NCBI GenBank assembly: GCA_021404985.1
Contig: QWHP01000113.1
Coordinates: 1-8,110, forward strand
Direction: 5' to 3'
Source of the DNA: Actinobacteria bacterium ATB1
Lineage (GTDB): Bacteria; Actinomycetota; Acidimicrobiia; UBA2766
DNA length: 8,110 bases
In this document: in pieces, positions 1 to 6,054 of the stretch
Layout of the letters: every line of letters starts with the position of its first letter
Numbering within the stretch: position 1 is the first letter of the stretch
Notes under the pieces: generated by a model
What the model was told of the DNA's origin: nothing
Seen by the model: only the letters and a program-made list of their open reading frames with translations
Databases searched by the model: none
Program-made: the position numbers and the translations under genes

Positions 1-1027
1 CGACGAGCGCTTCGACGGGGAGCTGTGGGAGAAGTTGGCGGAGGCGAACCTGCTGGGCGTGACCGTCCCCGAGGAGTTCGGCGGACTCGGAATGGGGCTC
101 ACCGAGCTGGGCCTCGTCTGTGAGCAGGTCGGCTGGACCCTGCCCCGCGTTCCGGCGCTTCCCACATTCGCGGGCCTGCTCGCACTCGTCGAGCTCGCCC
201 CGGAGAGCCTCGCATCCGCGGTCGTTCCCGGACTCGTCTCCGGCGAGGACCTCCTCACGGTGGCTCTCGTCGAACCCGACGCGGCGCCGGCGGCAACGCC
301 GGCAACGAAGGCCCGACCCGACGGGGACGGCTGGGTCCTCGACGGTGTGAAGATCTGTGTGCCCTACGCGGGTCTCGCGCGGTACGTGCTCGTGAGCGCC
401 ACGACCGGTGACGGCCGTCATGGCCTCTTCCTGGTCGACACCGACGCGCCCGGGATCTCCGGTGTCGCCCAGGAGGTCACCAGCCTCGAACCCCAATCCG
501 TCCTCACTCTGAGCGGGGTCGCGGTCGCAGGTTCCTGTGTCGTGTCGGTCGGCAACGACCCCGACCCCCTGTCCTGGCTTCTCGACCGCATGTCAGTCTT
601 GGTGTGCGCCGCTGCCCTGGGCGTCGCGGACCGCTCCCTCCACATCGCGGCGGAATACACCCGCACGCGTTACCAGTTCGACGTCCCAGTCGGGAGCTTT
701 CAGGCGGTTCACACGCGCCTCGCCGATTCCTACATAGACGTGACGGCGATGCGCCTCACGACTTGGCAGGCCATGTGGCGCCTCGACCAGGACCTCGACG
801 CGACCGACGAGCTCGACATTGCAAAGTTCTGGGCGTCCGACGCCGCCTACAACGTGGCCCGCGCCGCAGTCCACCTCCACGGCGGAATCGGTGTCGACGT
901 CGACTATCCCCTCCACCGTTACTACCTCTGGGCGAAGACTCTCGAGCTCATGCTCGGCTCGGCCACCCCGCGTCTCGCCGAGATCGGCAGCCGCATGGCC
1001 GCCACCCCATCCACGTGGGCGGATTGA
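1..1027 (+). CDS. Acyl-CoA dehydrogenase family protein, 5' end outside the window
   Basis: This is a flavoprotein of the acyl-CoA dehydrogenase superfamily, which normally oxidises an acyl-CoA thioester at C-alpha/C-beta in the cytoplasm and passes electrons to ETF. The frame is open from base 2, giving 341 visible residues, and the first residues already look like the family's N-terminal helical domain. The TTG at 35 is therefore internal and the true start lies upstream. Visible motifs are VPEEFGG (about residues 22-28), a beta domain around 80-170, the FAD-contact stretch TRYQFDVPVGSFQAV (about 222-236) and HGGIG (293-297). The segment where classical family members carry IYEGT with the catalytic Glu reads ELMLGSA (315-321), so that Glu is missing there. 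This fits the short, heteromeric FadE-type subunits of sterol side-chain degradation, but the substrate cannot be read from sequence. The last four codons (TWAD) come from a palindromic repeat. The family is secure; the substrate is unknown. Confidence 0.9.
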   Translation, partial: DERFDGELWEKLAEANLLGVTVPEEFGGLGMGLTELGLVCEQVGWTLPRVPALPTFAGLLALVELAPESLASAVVPGLVSGEDLLTVALVEPDAAPAATPATKARPDGDGWVLDGVKICVPYAGLARYVLVSATTGDGRHGLFLVDTDAPGISGVAQEVTSLEPQSVLTLSGVAVAGSCVVSVGNDPDPLSWLLDRMSVLVCAAALGVADRSLHIAAEYTRTRYQFDVPVGSFQAVHTRLADSYIDVTAMRLTTWQAMWRLDQDLDATDELDIAKFWASDAAYNVARAAVHLHGGIGVDVDYPLHRYYLWAKTLELMLGSATPRLAEIGSRMAATPSTWAD

Positions 1028-1059
1028 GGTACCTCAGGCGTACCCAAATCCACCCACGT
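1013..1059. repeat. 47-nt palindromic repeat, copy 1 (imperfect)
   Basis: The left arm (1013-1032) and the right arm (1040-1059) are inverted copies matching at 17 of 20 positions, around a 7-nt centre. A short perfect palindrome, GAGGTACCTC, lies inside at 1026-1035. The unit is exactly as long as copy 2 and identical to it at 35 of 47 positions. It overlaps the last four codons and the stop of the acyl-CoA dehydrogenase gene. It may be a REP-like or MITE-like element, or a transcription terminator. Confidence 0.8.
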
Positions 1060-1064
1060 CCCCG

Positions 1065-2240
1065 TCACCCCCCGACGTGGGCGGATTCAGACACCTCCAC
1101 GGTGTCTGAATCCGCCCACGTGACAAGCGCCGCCGCCAGGCGGCGCTCGATCTCTGCCACGAAGTCGACGTGCAGGACCGGCCCACAGTAGGAGAGAGCG
1201 ACCAAGGCCTCGCCGAGAGCCGGGTGGATCTCCCCGATACTGCGAAGCGACAGTGAGAACGTGATCGCACGGAAGGCGGTCGGATCCCAGAGGGCAGATC
1301 GCATGAGGATCTCGAGCAGGGAAGGATCGCGACGCGCCGTCTCCCGCACTGCGGCCTCGGCCCAGGCACGCACGTTCGCGTCGGGATCGCAGAGCGCCAG
1401 CTCGTACATCACCGCTGCGGCCTCGGGTGCCGCACGGGCCACCGAGGACAGACCCCAGGCGGCGATCATCCTCGAAACCACGTCTCCACTCGCCAGCGCT
1501 GCCCTCATGGAATCGATGGTTGCTACCGGCGCCTCGACGAGACGATCAGCCAGCAGAGCGTCGAACGCCAGCCGCCTGACGTCGAGATCCCCGTCCTCGA
1601 GGGCGAGGTCGACGAGAGATTCGACGTCCTTCCACGTGGCCAGAGCCAGGGAGCCGGCCACCGCCTCCCGCACCTCGACCGCTTCGTCTGCGAGCCCCTT
1701 CTCGAACACCGGAACGGCGCGATGAGAGTCGAAGTGGGCCAGTGCCCTCAACCTCGTCTCGATCCCCGCGCGGACGTACGGGTCGGGATCATCGAGCTCC
1801 CCGAGGAGTTCCGAAACCACAGCGTCGGCGTCGCTCGTCACCGAGTGCACGGCGAGGAGGACACGCCCGTCCTCGTGGACCACGGAGGCGTCGTCGCACA
1901 GGACGCGGTCGACCACGTGACGGACGATCGCAGGCGGCAACTCCGGGGAGAGAAGCCCGAGCACCGAGATGGATTCCTGGCGGACGGCCCGGACCGGATC
2001 TCCCAGTGTGAGCTCCAGCAGGCTCGTGTCCCGCGCATGGAACGCGGGGTTCACCTCCCGGAGGCGCCTCGCTACGCACCACCGCACGGCCGGGTCGATG
2101 CTTCGAACGTCTGCCTTGAGTGTCGCAATCGCCCTCGCCGGATCCTCCACGAGGTCCGCCCGCTCGACGCGCAGGAGCGGCGTCGCCAGACGTCGCAGCT
2201 CCTCGAGGTAGTCCCAGATGCCGTCTCGAAATCGGCCCAC
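1065..2240 (-). CDS. HEAT-repeat protein of unknown function
   Basis: The protein is predicted to have 391 residues, with no signal peptide or membrane segment, so it is probably cytoplasmic. It is built from helical pairs of HEAT/armadillo type. Recurrent D-P-x-x-x-V-R-x-x-x-x-x-x-L signatures start near residues 81, 151, 186, 218 and 285, with a degenerate one at 319. Such solenoids are protein-binding scaffolds, and no catalytic motif is visible. The frame is open to 2405, but that would run through the start of the divergent peroxiredoxin gene. I chose the GTG at 2240 because clear helical protein follows it; there is no good Shine-Dalgarno sequence, so the start is uncertain. The last 18 residues (from Thr374) are encoded by the palindromic repeat and its edge and look like an acquired tail. 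The gene is monocistronic here, convergent with the acyl-CoA dehydrogenase gene. Its partner and role are unknown. Confidence 0.8.
   Translation of the reverse strand: MGRFRDGIWDYLEELRRLATPLLRVERADLVEDPARAIATLKADVRSIDPAVRWCVARRLREVNPAFHARDTSLLELTLGDPVRAVRQESISVLGLLSPELPPAIVRHVVDRVLCDDASVVHEDGRVLLAVHSVTSDADAVVSELLGELDDPDPYVRAGIETRLRALAHFDSHRAVPVFEKGLADEAVEVREAVAGSLALATWKDVESLVDLALEDGDLDVRRLAFDALLADRLVEAPVATIDSMRAALASGDVVSRMIAAWGLSSVARAAPEAAAVMYELALCDPDANVRAWAEAAVRETARRDPSLLEILMRSALWDPTAFRAITFSLSLRSIGEIHPALGEALVALSYCGPVLHVDFVAEIERRLAAALVTWADSDTVEVSESAHVGG
1075..1121. repeat. 47-nt palindromic repeat, copy 2 (perfect 21-bp arms)
   Basis: The arms at 1075-1095 and 1101-1121 are perfect 21-nt inverted complements around a 5-nt loop (tccac). 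It lies 15 nt after copy 1 in the gap between two convergent genes. It is fully translated on the minus strand as the C-terminal tail of the HEAT-repeat protein. In RNA it would form a very stable hairpin on either strand. There is no following T-tract, so use as a terminator is possible but not of the classical type. The two-copy tandem layout suggests a dispersed repeat family in this genome. Confidence 0.9.
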
Positions 2241-2316
2241 GTGAATCCGTCGCTTGCTCGCCTGTCGAAGTACTGGAAGTCTTCCGTTCGAGCCCACGAC
2301 ACTCAAGTATCCCCAG
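2241..2316. promoter_or_regulatory. Divergent promoter gap between the HEAT and peroxiredoxin genes
   Basis: These 76 bp separate two divergent start codons and so must hold, or overlap, both promoters. I see no convincing -35/-10 pair on either strand and no strong Shine-Dalgarno before the ATG at 2317. A small inverted repeat, GGAAG-T-CTTCC, at 2275-2285 is the only symmetric element and could be a weak operator candidate. The assignment rests on gene arrangement only. Confidence 0.35.
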
Positions 2317-2775
2317 ATGGCAGTCAGACCCGGCGACCCAGCCCCCGACTTCACACTCCAGGACCAAGACGGAGAGTCCGTGACCCTCTCGGAGCTCCAT
2401 GGCAAGTGGGTCGTGCTCTACTTCTATCCGAAGGACGACACGCCGGGCTGCACCCGCGAAGCGTGCTCCTTCCGCGACTCCCACGAGGACTTCGCCGACG
2501 CCGGCGCTGCCGTCATCGGCGTCAGCCGCGACGACGTCGACTCGCACCGCGCCTTCGCGGAGAAGCACCGGCTTCCCTTCACCCTCGTGAGCGATGCCTC
2601 CGGTGAGCTGCGCAAAACCTACGGCGTCCCGAAGACGCTCGGGCTGCTCGACGGCCGCGTGACCTACGTGATCGACCCAGAAGGTGTGGTCCGGCATGTG
2701 TTCAACTCGCAGTTGCGTGCGTCGGCGCACCACGACGAGGCTCTGTCGGCAATCCGTAGGGCTACCGTCGGCTGA
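2317..2775 (+). CDS. bcp: Thioredoxin-dependent peroxiredoxin, Bcp/PrxQ type
   Basis: This 152-residue cytoplasmic thiol peroxidase is predicted to reduce hydrogen peroxide and organic hydroperoxides, with thioredoxin as the usual electron donor. The active-site stretch YFYPKDDTPGCTREAC holds the peroxidatic Cys45 with Thr42, and the resolving Cys50 five residues on. This is the same spacing and numbering as E. coli Bcp, the atypical two-cysteine PrxQ class. The conserved active-site Arg is at 114 (GRVTYVID). The N-terminal GDPAPDFTL and the VISRD-like strand (here VIGVSRDD, 66-73) complete the thioredoxin-like fold. Length is normal for the family. The ATG at 2317 is chosen because the family's N-terminus begins there; the frame is open further upstream to 2254 but those codons do not resemble the family. 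It stands alone between a divergent HEAT gene and the convergent permease gene. Confidence 0.96.
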   Translation: MAVRPGDPAPDFTLQDQDGESVTLSELHGKWVVLYFYPKDDTPGCTREACSFRDSHEDFADAGAAVIGVSRDDVDSHRAFAEKHRLPFTLVSDASGELRKTYGVPKTLGLLDGRVTYVIDPEGVVRHVFNSQLRASAHHDEALSAIRRATVG

Positions 2776-2809
2776 CCGGCCAGCCCACCTCAGCCCGCCA
2801 TTTGGCCCC

Positions 2810-5182
2810 TCAGGCCTCGGTGGGTGCGAGTGTGTAGTTGGGGTTCAGCACCGCCAGATGGCCCCGGTGTTCACCCACGACGCCTTCCACGGTCATGTGT
2901 GTCCCGAGTGCAATGCCGGGGATCCTCCGCCTACCCGAGAACACGACCAGGAGCCGTCCCGTATCGTCCTCGATCGTGCACTCGAGATACGCCGACTGCT
3001 TCCACGGACGAACACGCATCGCGTGCACCTTCCCGATCACCTTCACCCGGTCGCGCCAGACCACGTCCTTGATCGCCGTCAGTCCCTCCGCGTCCGACCT
3101 GGTCGGAACCTCCTCGTCGGTGAGCGAGTCCGTCCGTGCGGTGAACTCGTACTTCGCCGGCTCGATCGGGACCTGGTCCGGCCGCCCGTCCCTGTCGACG
3201 TCCGCGAAATGGAAGGGGACGAACGTGACGTTGGCATGCGGGACCCGGGCGATCGCCTTCGAGATGTTGTCCGACGTCCGATCGTGGAGCAGCCGATGCC
3301 AGAACTTGGCGTACTCGCGGCGCGGGATGAGAATCGACACCTCTGTCTCCCCGTCGGCCACCTCCGAGATCACGAGCTCGAGCACCGCACGGTCGATTCG
3401 CCTGTCGGGACACTCGACGAGCTCGAGAGGCATGCGACTCAGCGCGAGACGCGACCACTCGGAGGCAAGTGCATCGGCCTCCTCGGGATTCACCGCCACG
3501 TGGACCGCACGCAGGTCGTCGGGGGACAGGGTGCGGGCGTACTGGATCGCCCGCGCCGACGCCTTCGTGATGTTGTCGATGAGCACGAGGACCGTGTGCT
3601 TGGGGAGGATCGGCGCCTCCGCAGCCGCCTTGGCATCGTCCTCGAGGACGTCGATCTCACCCGAGTACTGCCGGTTCAGACGAAGCAGGACCAGGACGGG
3701 GATCGGAACGAGGACGAGGATCAGCCATGCACCGTCGAGGAATTTCGTGACGGCAACGATGATCAGCACCACGAAGGAGAGGATCGCACCGAAGGCGTTG
3801 ATGACGAGCCCGCGTTTCCATCCCGGCTCCTTCTTCCTGACATGGTGGCGTGCCATGCCGGACTGACTGAGCGTGAAGCCGGTGAAGACCCCAATGGCGT
3901 ACAGAGGGATGAGACGCGATACGACAGCTCCCGTCAACACCACGAGAAGCGCGGCAAGCCCGGCGAGCATGAGGATCCCGTTCGAGAAGACGAGCCGGTG
4001 CCCGCGCTTGGTCAACTGGCGCGGCATGAAGTAGTCGCCGGCCGCGAACGCGGCAAGGCGCGGGAAGTCCGCGAAGCTGGTGTTCGCCGCCATCACGAGG
4101 ATGAGCATCGTCGCCGCCTGGAGCGAGAAGTACAGCACCTTTCCCAGACCCGCTCCACCGCCGAACACGAGGTAGCCGATCTGGGAGATCACCGTCGGGA
4201 AGTTGTCCTCGTAGGGCGGCACCTCCATCACGTGGGCGAACCAGGAGAGTCCGAGGAACATGACGCCGAGGAGGGAGCCCATGATCACCAGCGTCGTGCG
4301 GGCGTTCTTCCACTCGACAGGTTTGAAGGCCGGGACGCCGTTGGAGATCGCCTCGACCCCCGTGACCGCAGCGCCGCCCGAGGCGAAGGCATGCATGATC
4401 ATGAAGGCAAAAGCCAATCCGACAAGTCCCTCGTCGGCAGATTCGACCGGTATCGCACCCGCCGGAGGCACGTACGCCTCCGCGAGAGGCAGCCCGCTTC
4501 CGAGGAACTCCTTGACGAGACCGATGCCGAGCAGCACCGCCATGTTCAGGACGAAGAAGTAGGTCGGGACCGAGAACACCGAGCCCGACTCTTTCACGCC
4601 CCTGAGATTCCCGAACGCGATGATCGCGATGAAGAAGAGCGCAATCGGCACCGCGTAGGGCTCCAGAGCGGGGAAAGCCGATGTGAGGGCACCAGATCCG
4701 GCGGAGACCGAAACGGCGACGGTCAGGATGTAGTCCGTGAGGAGAGCGACCCCGGCAACCTGGGCAGGCACCTCGCCGAAGTTGTCCTTCGTCACGATGT
4801 AGGCGCCACCTGCCGAGGGATACTCCTTGATCGTCTGGCGGTAGCTCAGGATCAGGAAGAACAGCACCACGAGCATCGCGATCGTGATCGGTACCACGTA
4901 GCTGAACGCAAGCAGGCCAACGGCCGGGATCAGAACGTGGAGGATCTCCTCGGTCGCGTAGGCAGCGGACGAGAGGTTGTCGGACGCGAACACGGCGAGG
5001 GCGGTCGCCTTGCCGAGGCGCTCGTGCTTGAGCTGGTCCGTGTGGAGGGGCTTGCCGAGGAGGCGTCGCTTGAACCTGAAGCTGGGCGGTTCCGGAACCT
5101 CCGGGATGGCGCCTGACTTCGGACCTCTCGGTTCGAGCCGGACTCCGGGCTGTGGCGTGGTCTTCGTTTCCGTGTCTGTCAC
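2810..5182 (-). CDS. KimA/KUP-like APC potassium permease with USP-like domain and fused C-terminal OB-fold
   Basis: A 790-residue inner-membrane transporter, predicted to take up K+ (probably with H+). Hydrophobic segments occupy about residues 60-500, after a Pro-rich cytosolic N-terminus. Residues matching the K+ site of B. subtilis KimA as I recall it are all present with the right spacing: Asp68 and Tyr75 (TM1), Asp150, Thr154 and Ser158 (TM3), Thr274 and Glu277 (TM6), and Tyr428. A USP-like cytosolic domain follows (about 525-660). After a linker with an acidic DVDRDGRPD loop (661-669) comes an OB-fold domain (about 700-786) with GRRRIPGI and LNPNYTL. That resembles Rv2694c-type OB proteins, which in M. 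tuberculosis are encoded separately near Rv2690c/ceoBC. Rv2690c itself, as I recall, is about 657 residues and lacks this domain. The start is GTG 5182, with GAGG just upstream inside a small hairpin; the nearby ATG (5184) is out of frame and stops at once. It is divergent from ceoBC. Amino-acid transport is the older alternative annotation, made less likely by the K+-site residues. Confidence 0.88.
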   Translation of the reverse strand: MTDTETKTTPQPGVRLEPRGPKSGAIPEVPEPPSFRFKRRLLGKPLHTDQLKHERLGKATALAVFASDNLSSAAYATEEILHVLIPAVGLLAFSYVVPITIAMLVVLFFLILSYRQTIKEYPSAGGAYIVTKDNFGEVPAQVAGVALLTDYILTVAVSVSAGSGALTSAFPALEPYAVPIALFFIAIIAFGNLRGVKESGSVFSVPTYFFVLNMAVLLGIGLVKEFLGSGLPLAEAYVPPAGAIPVESADEGLVGLAFAFMIMHAFASGGAAVTGVEAISNGVPAFKPVEWKNARTTLVIMGSLLGVMFLGLSWFAHVMEVPPYEDNFPTVISQIGYLVFGGGAGLGKVLYFSLQAATMLILVMAANTSFADFPRLAAFAAGDYFMPRQLTKRGHRLVFSNGILMLAGLAALLVVLTGAVVSRLIPLYAIGVFTGFTLSQSGMARHHVRKKEPGWKRGLVINAFGAILSFVVLIIVAVTKFLDGAWLILVLVPIPVLVLLRLNRQYSGEIDVLEDDAKAAAEAPILPKHTVLVLIDNITKASARAIQYARTLSPDDLRAVHVAVNPEEADALASEWSRLALSRMPLELVECPDRRIDRAVLELVISEVADGETEVSILIPRREYAKFWHRLLHDRTSDNISKAIARVPHANVTFVPFHFADVDRDGRPDQVPIEPAKYEFTARTDSLTDEEVPTRSDAEGLTAIKDVVWRDRVKVIGKVHAMRVRPWKQSAYLECTIEDDTGRLLVVFSGRRRIPGIALGTHMTVEGVVGEHRGHLAVLNPNYTLAPTEA

Positions 5183-5382
5183 ATCGCCTCGGGCGATCGA
5201 CCCGGGAGTCCGGCGGCGCCGGGGAGTCCTCGGAGTGGTGGTCGGGCGCTGAATGGACTACACCCATGCCCCTGTTCTCGACAAGCGCTGCCGCAGCCAC
5301 GGACTAGGGGGCACATCTGCCAGATGATAATCTCGCTGCGCATCGCACGGACATCACCGTGGGCGACACCACAGGAGCAACG
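5183..5382. promoter_or_regulatory. Divergent regulatory region between the permease and ceoBC
   Basis: This 200-bp gap must drive both the permease (-) and ceoBC (+). It holds three kinds of structure. Next to the permease start is a hairpin, ATCGCC-TCG-GGCGAT (5183-5197). Two direct repeats of GGAGTCC lie at 5205-5211 and 5223-5229, with a partial third at 5232. Near ceoB is a 13-bp palindrome overlapping a -10-like hexamer. A possible minus-strand -35 (TTGTCG, 5284 to 5279) has no good -10 partner. I see no c-di-AMP riboswitch of the ydaO type. Confidence 0.55.
5314..5331 (+). promoter_or_regulatory. Candidate ceoBC -10 element overlapped by a palindromic operator
   Basis: GATAAT at 5326-5331 is a good match to a sigma-70-type -10 box and would place transcription start near 5338, about 45 nt before the ceoB start codon. 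No recognisable -35 box lies 16-18 nt upstream. The perfect palindrome CATCTG-C-CAGATG (5314-5326) abuts and shares one base with the hexamer. A regulator bound there would block RNA polymerase, so it could be an operator. Confidence 0.4.
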
Positions 5383-6054
5383 TTGCACGTCGTCATCGTC
5401 GGCTGTGGCCGGGTCGGAAGCGAGCTCGCCGGAGCTCTCGAGAACGTAGGTCACACCGTCAGCGTCATCGACAAGAACAGGCGCGCCTTCAAGAACCTCC
5501 CGTCCGGCTTCGCCGGCGAGAAGTTCGTCGGCCTCGGCTTCGACAAGGACGTGCTCGTCGAGGCCGGGATCGAGACGGCAGAGGCGCTCGCGGCCGTCAC
5601 GAACGGCGACAACTCCAACATCCTCACCGTTCGGATCGCACGCGAGACTTTCGGAATCCAGAACGTCGCTGCGAGGATCTACGACCCGCGACGTGCCGTG
5701 CTCTACCAGAGGCTGGGGATCGCCACTGTGGCGACCGTCGCCTGGGCGACCGAGCAGGTCCTGCGCCGGCTGCTGCCGACCGAGGCGCATCCCGAATGGG
5801 TGGACCCGACCGGACAGATCCGCCTCGTCGAGGTGGCACTTCCCGACGCGTGGGCGGGTCGTCCTCTCGACTCGCTCGACGAGCCCGGCCGGTTCTGGCT
5901 CGTGGGACTCACTCGCTTGGGGAAGGCACAGCTCACGACCTACGGCCTCGCAGGGCAGGAGGGGGACCTCCTCCACCTCATGGTCGCATCCGAAGCCGTC
6001 GACGAGCTCGAGCGACGGCTCGCCGAATTCGACACCGTGGAGCACAGCGCATGA
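5383..6054 (+). CDS. ceoB: TrkA/RCK potassium-transport regulatory protein, CeoB type
   Basis: A 223-residue cytosolic RCK (KTN) protein that binds a nucleotide and gates or regulates a K+ transporter. The N-terminal Rossmann domain (about 1-120) has GCGRVG (7-12) and an acidic residue, Asp30, at the end of the second strand, typical for binding adenosine ribose as in NAD. The C-terminal RCK_C domain covers about 140-215. I chose TTG 5383 rather than the upstream in-frame GTG (5359). AGGAG (5373-5377) lies five bases before the TTG, and the glycine loop then begins at residue 7, as in CeoB of M. tuberculosis. The stop codon overlaps the start of the next gene (ATGA, 6051-6054), so the two are probably translationally coupled. 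Divergence from the permease matches the mycobacterial Rv2690c/Rv2691 order. Related RCK_C domains in other bacteria bind c-di-AMP; whether this one does is not visible. Confidence 0.93.
   Translation: MHVVIVGCGRVGSELAGALENVGHTVSVIDKNRRAFKNLPSGFAGEKFVGLGFDKDVLVEAGIETAEALAAVTNGDNSNILTVRIARETFGIQNVAARIYDPRRAVLYQRLGIATVATVAWATEQVLRRLLPTEAHPEWVDPTGQIRLVEVALPDAWAGRPLDSLDEPGRFWLVGLTRLGKAQLTTYGLAGQEGDLLHLMVASEAVDELERRLAEFDTVEHSA

Noticed and set aside
1722..2606. 294-codon plus-strand frame across the HEAT gene and into the peroxiredoxin gene
   Set aside because: It conflicts with both recognised genes and its tail is an Arg/Pro-rich shadow.
2771..2816. Short hairpins (GCTG/CAGC and GGCC/GGCC) between the convergent peroxiredoxin and permease genes
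   Set aside because: The stems are four base pairs with no T-tract and are expected often in GC-rich DNA; not enough to call a terminator.
4228..4242. CACGTGGGCGAAC in the permease resembling the palindromic repeat arm
   Set aside because: It encodes conserved-looking permease residues and the match ends after about ten bases; chance similarity.
2684..5116. Very long open frame (810 codons) on the plus strand, antisense to the permease
   Set aside because: Its translation is rich in Arg, His, Asp and Glu without any domain pattern, and it overlaps a clearly recognisable membrane protein on the other strand. It is a by-product of GC-rich codon use.
3657..5300. 547-codon minus-strand frame overlapping the permease
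   Set aside because: Its product is low-complexity (Arg, Pro, Gly, Asp) and shifted relative to the real permease frame; no family resemblance.
5183..5382. Possible c-di-AMP (ydaO-type) riboswitch upstream of the KimA-like gene
   Set aside because: Such riboswitches control kimA in some Firmicutes, but I could not find their conserved core here, and the leader is short.
5359..5382. Upstream GTG start for ceoB
   Set aside because: It has no Shine-Dalgarno sequence, while the TTG at 5383 has AGGAG at five-base spacing and gives the family's usual N-terminus.
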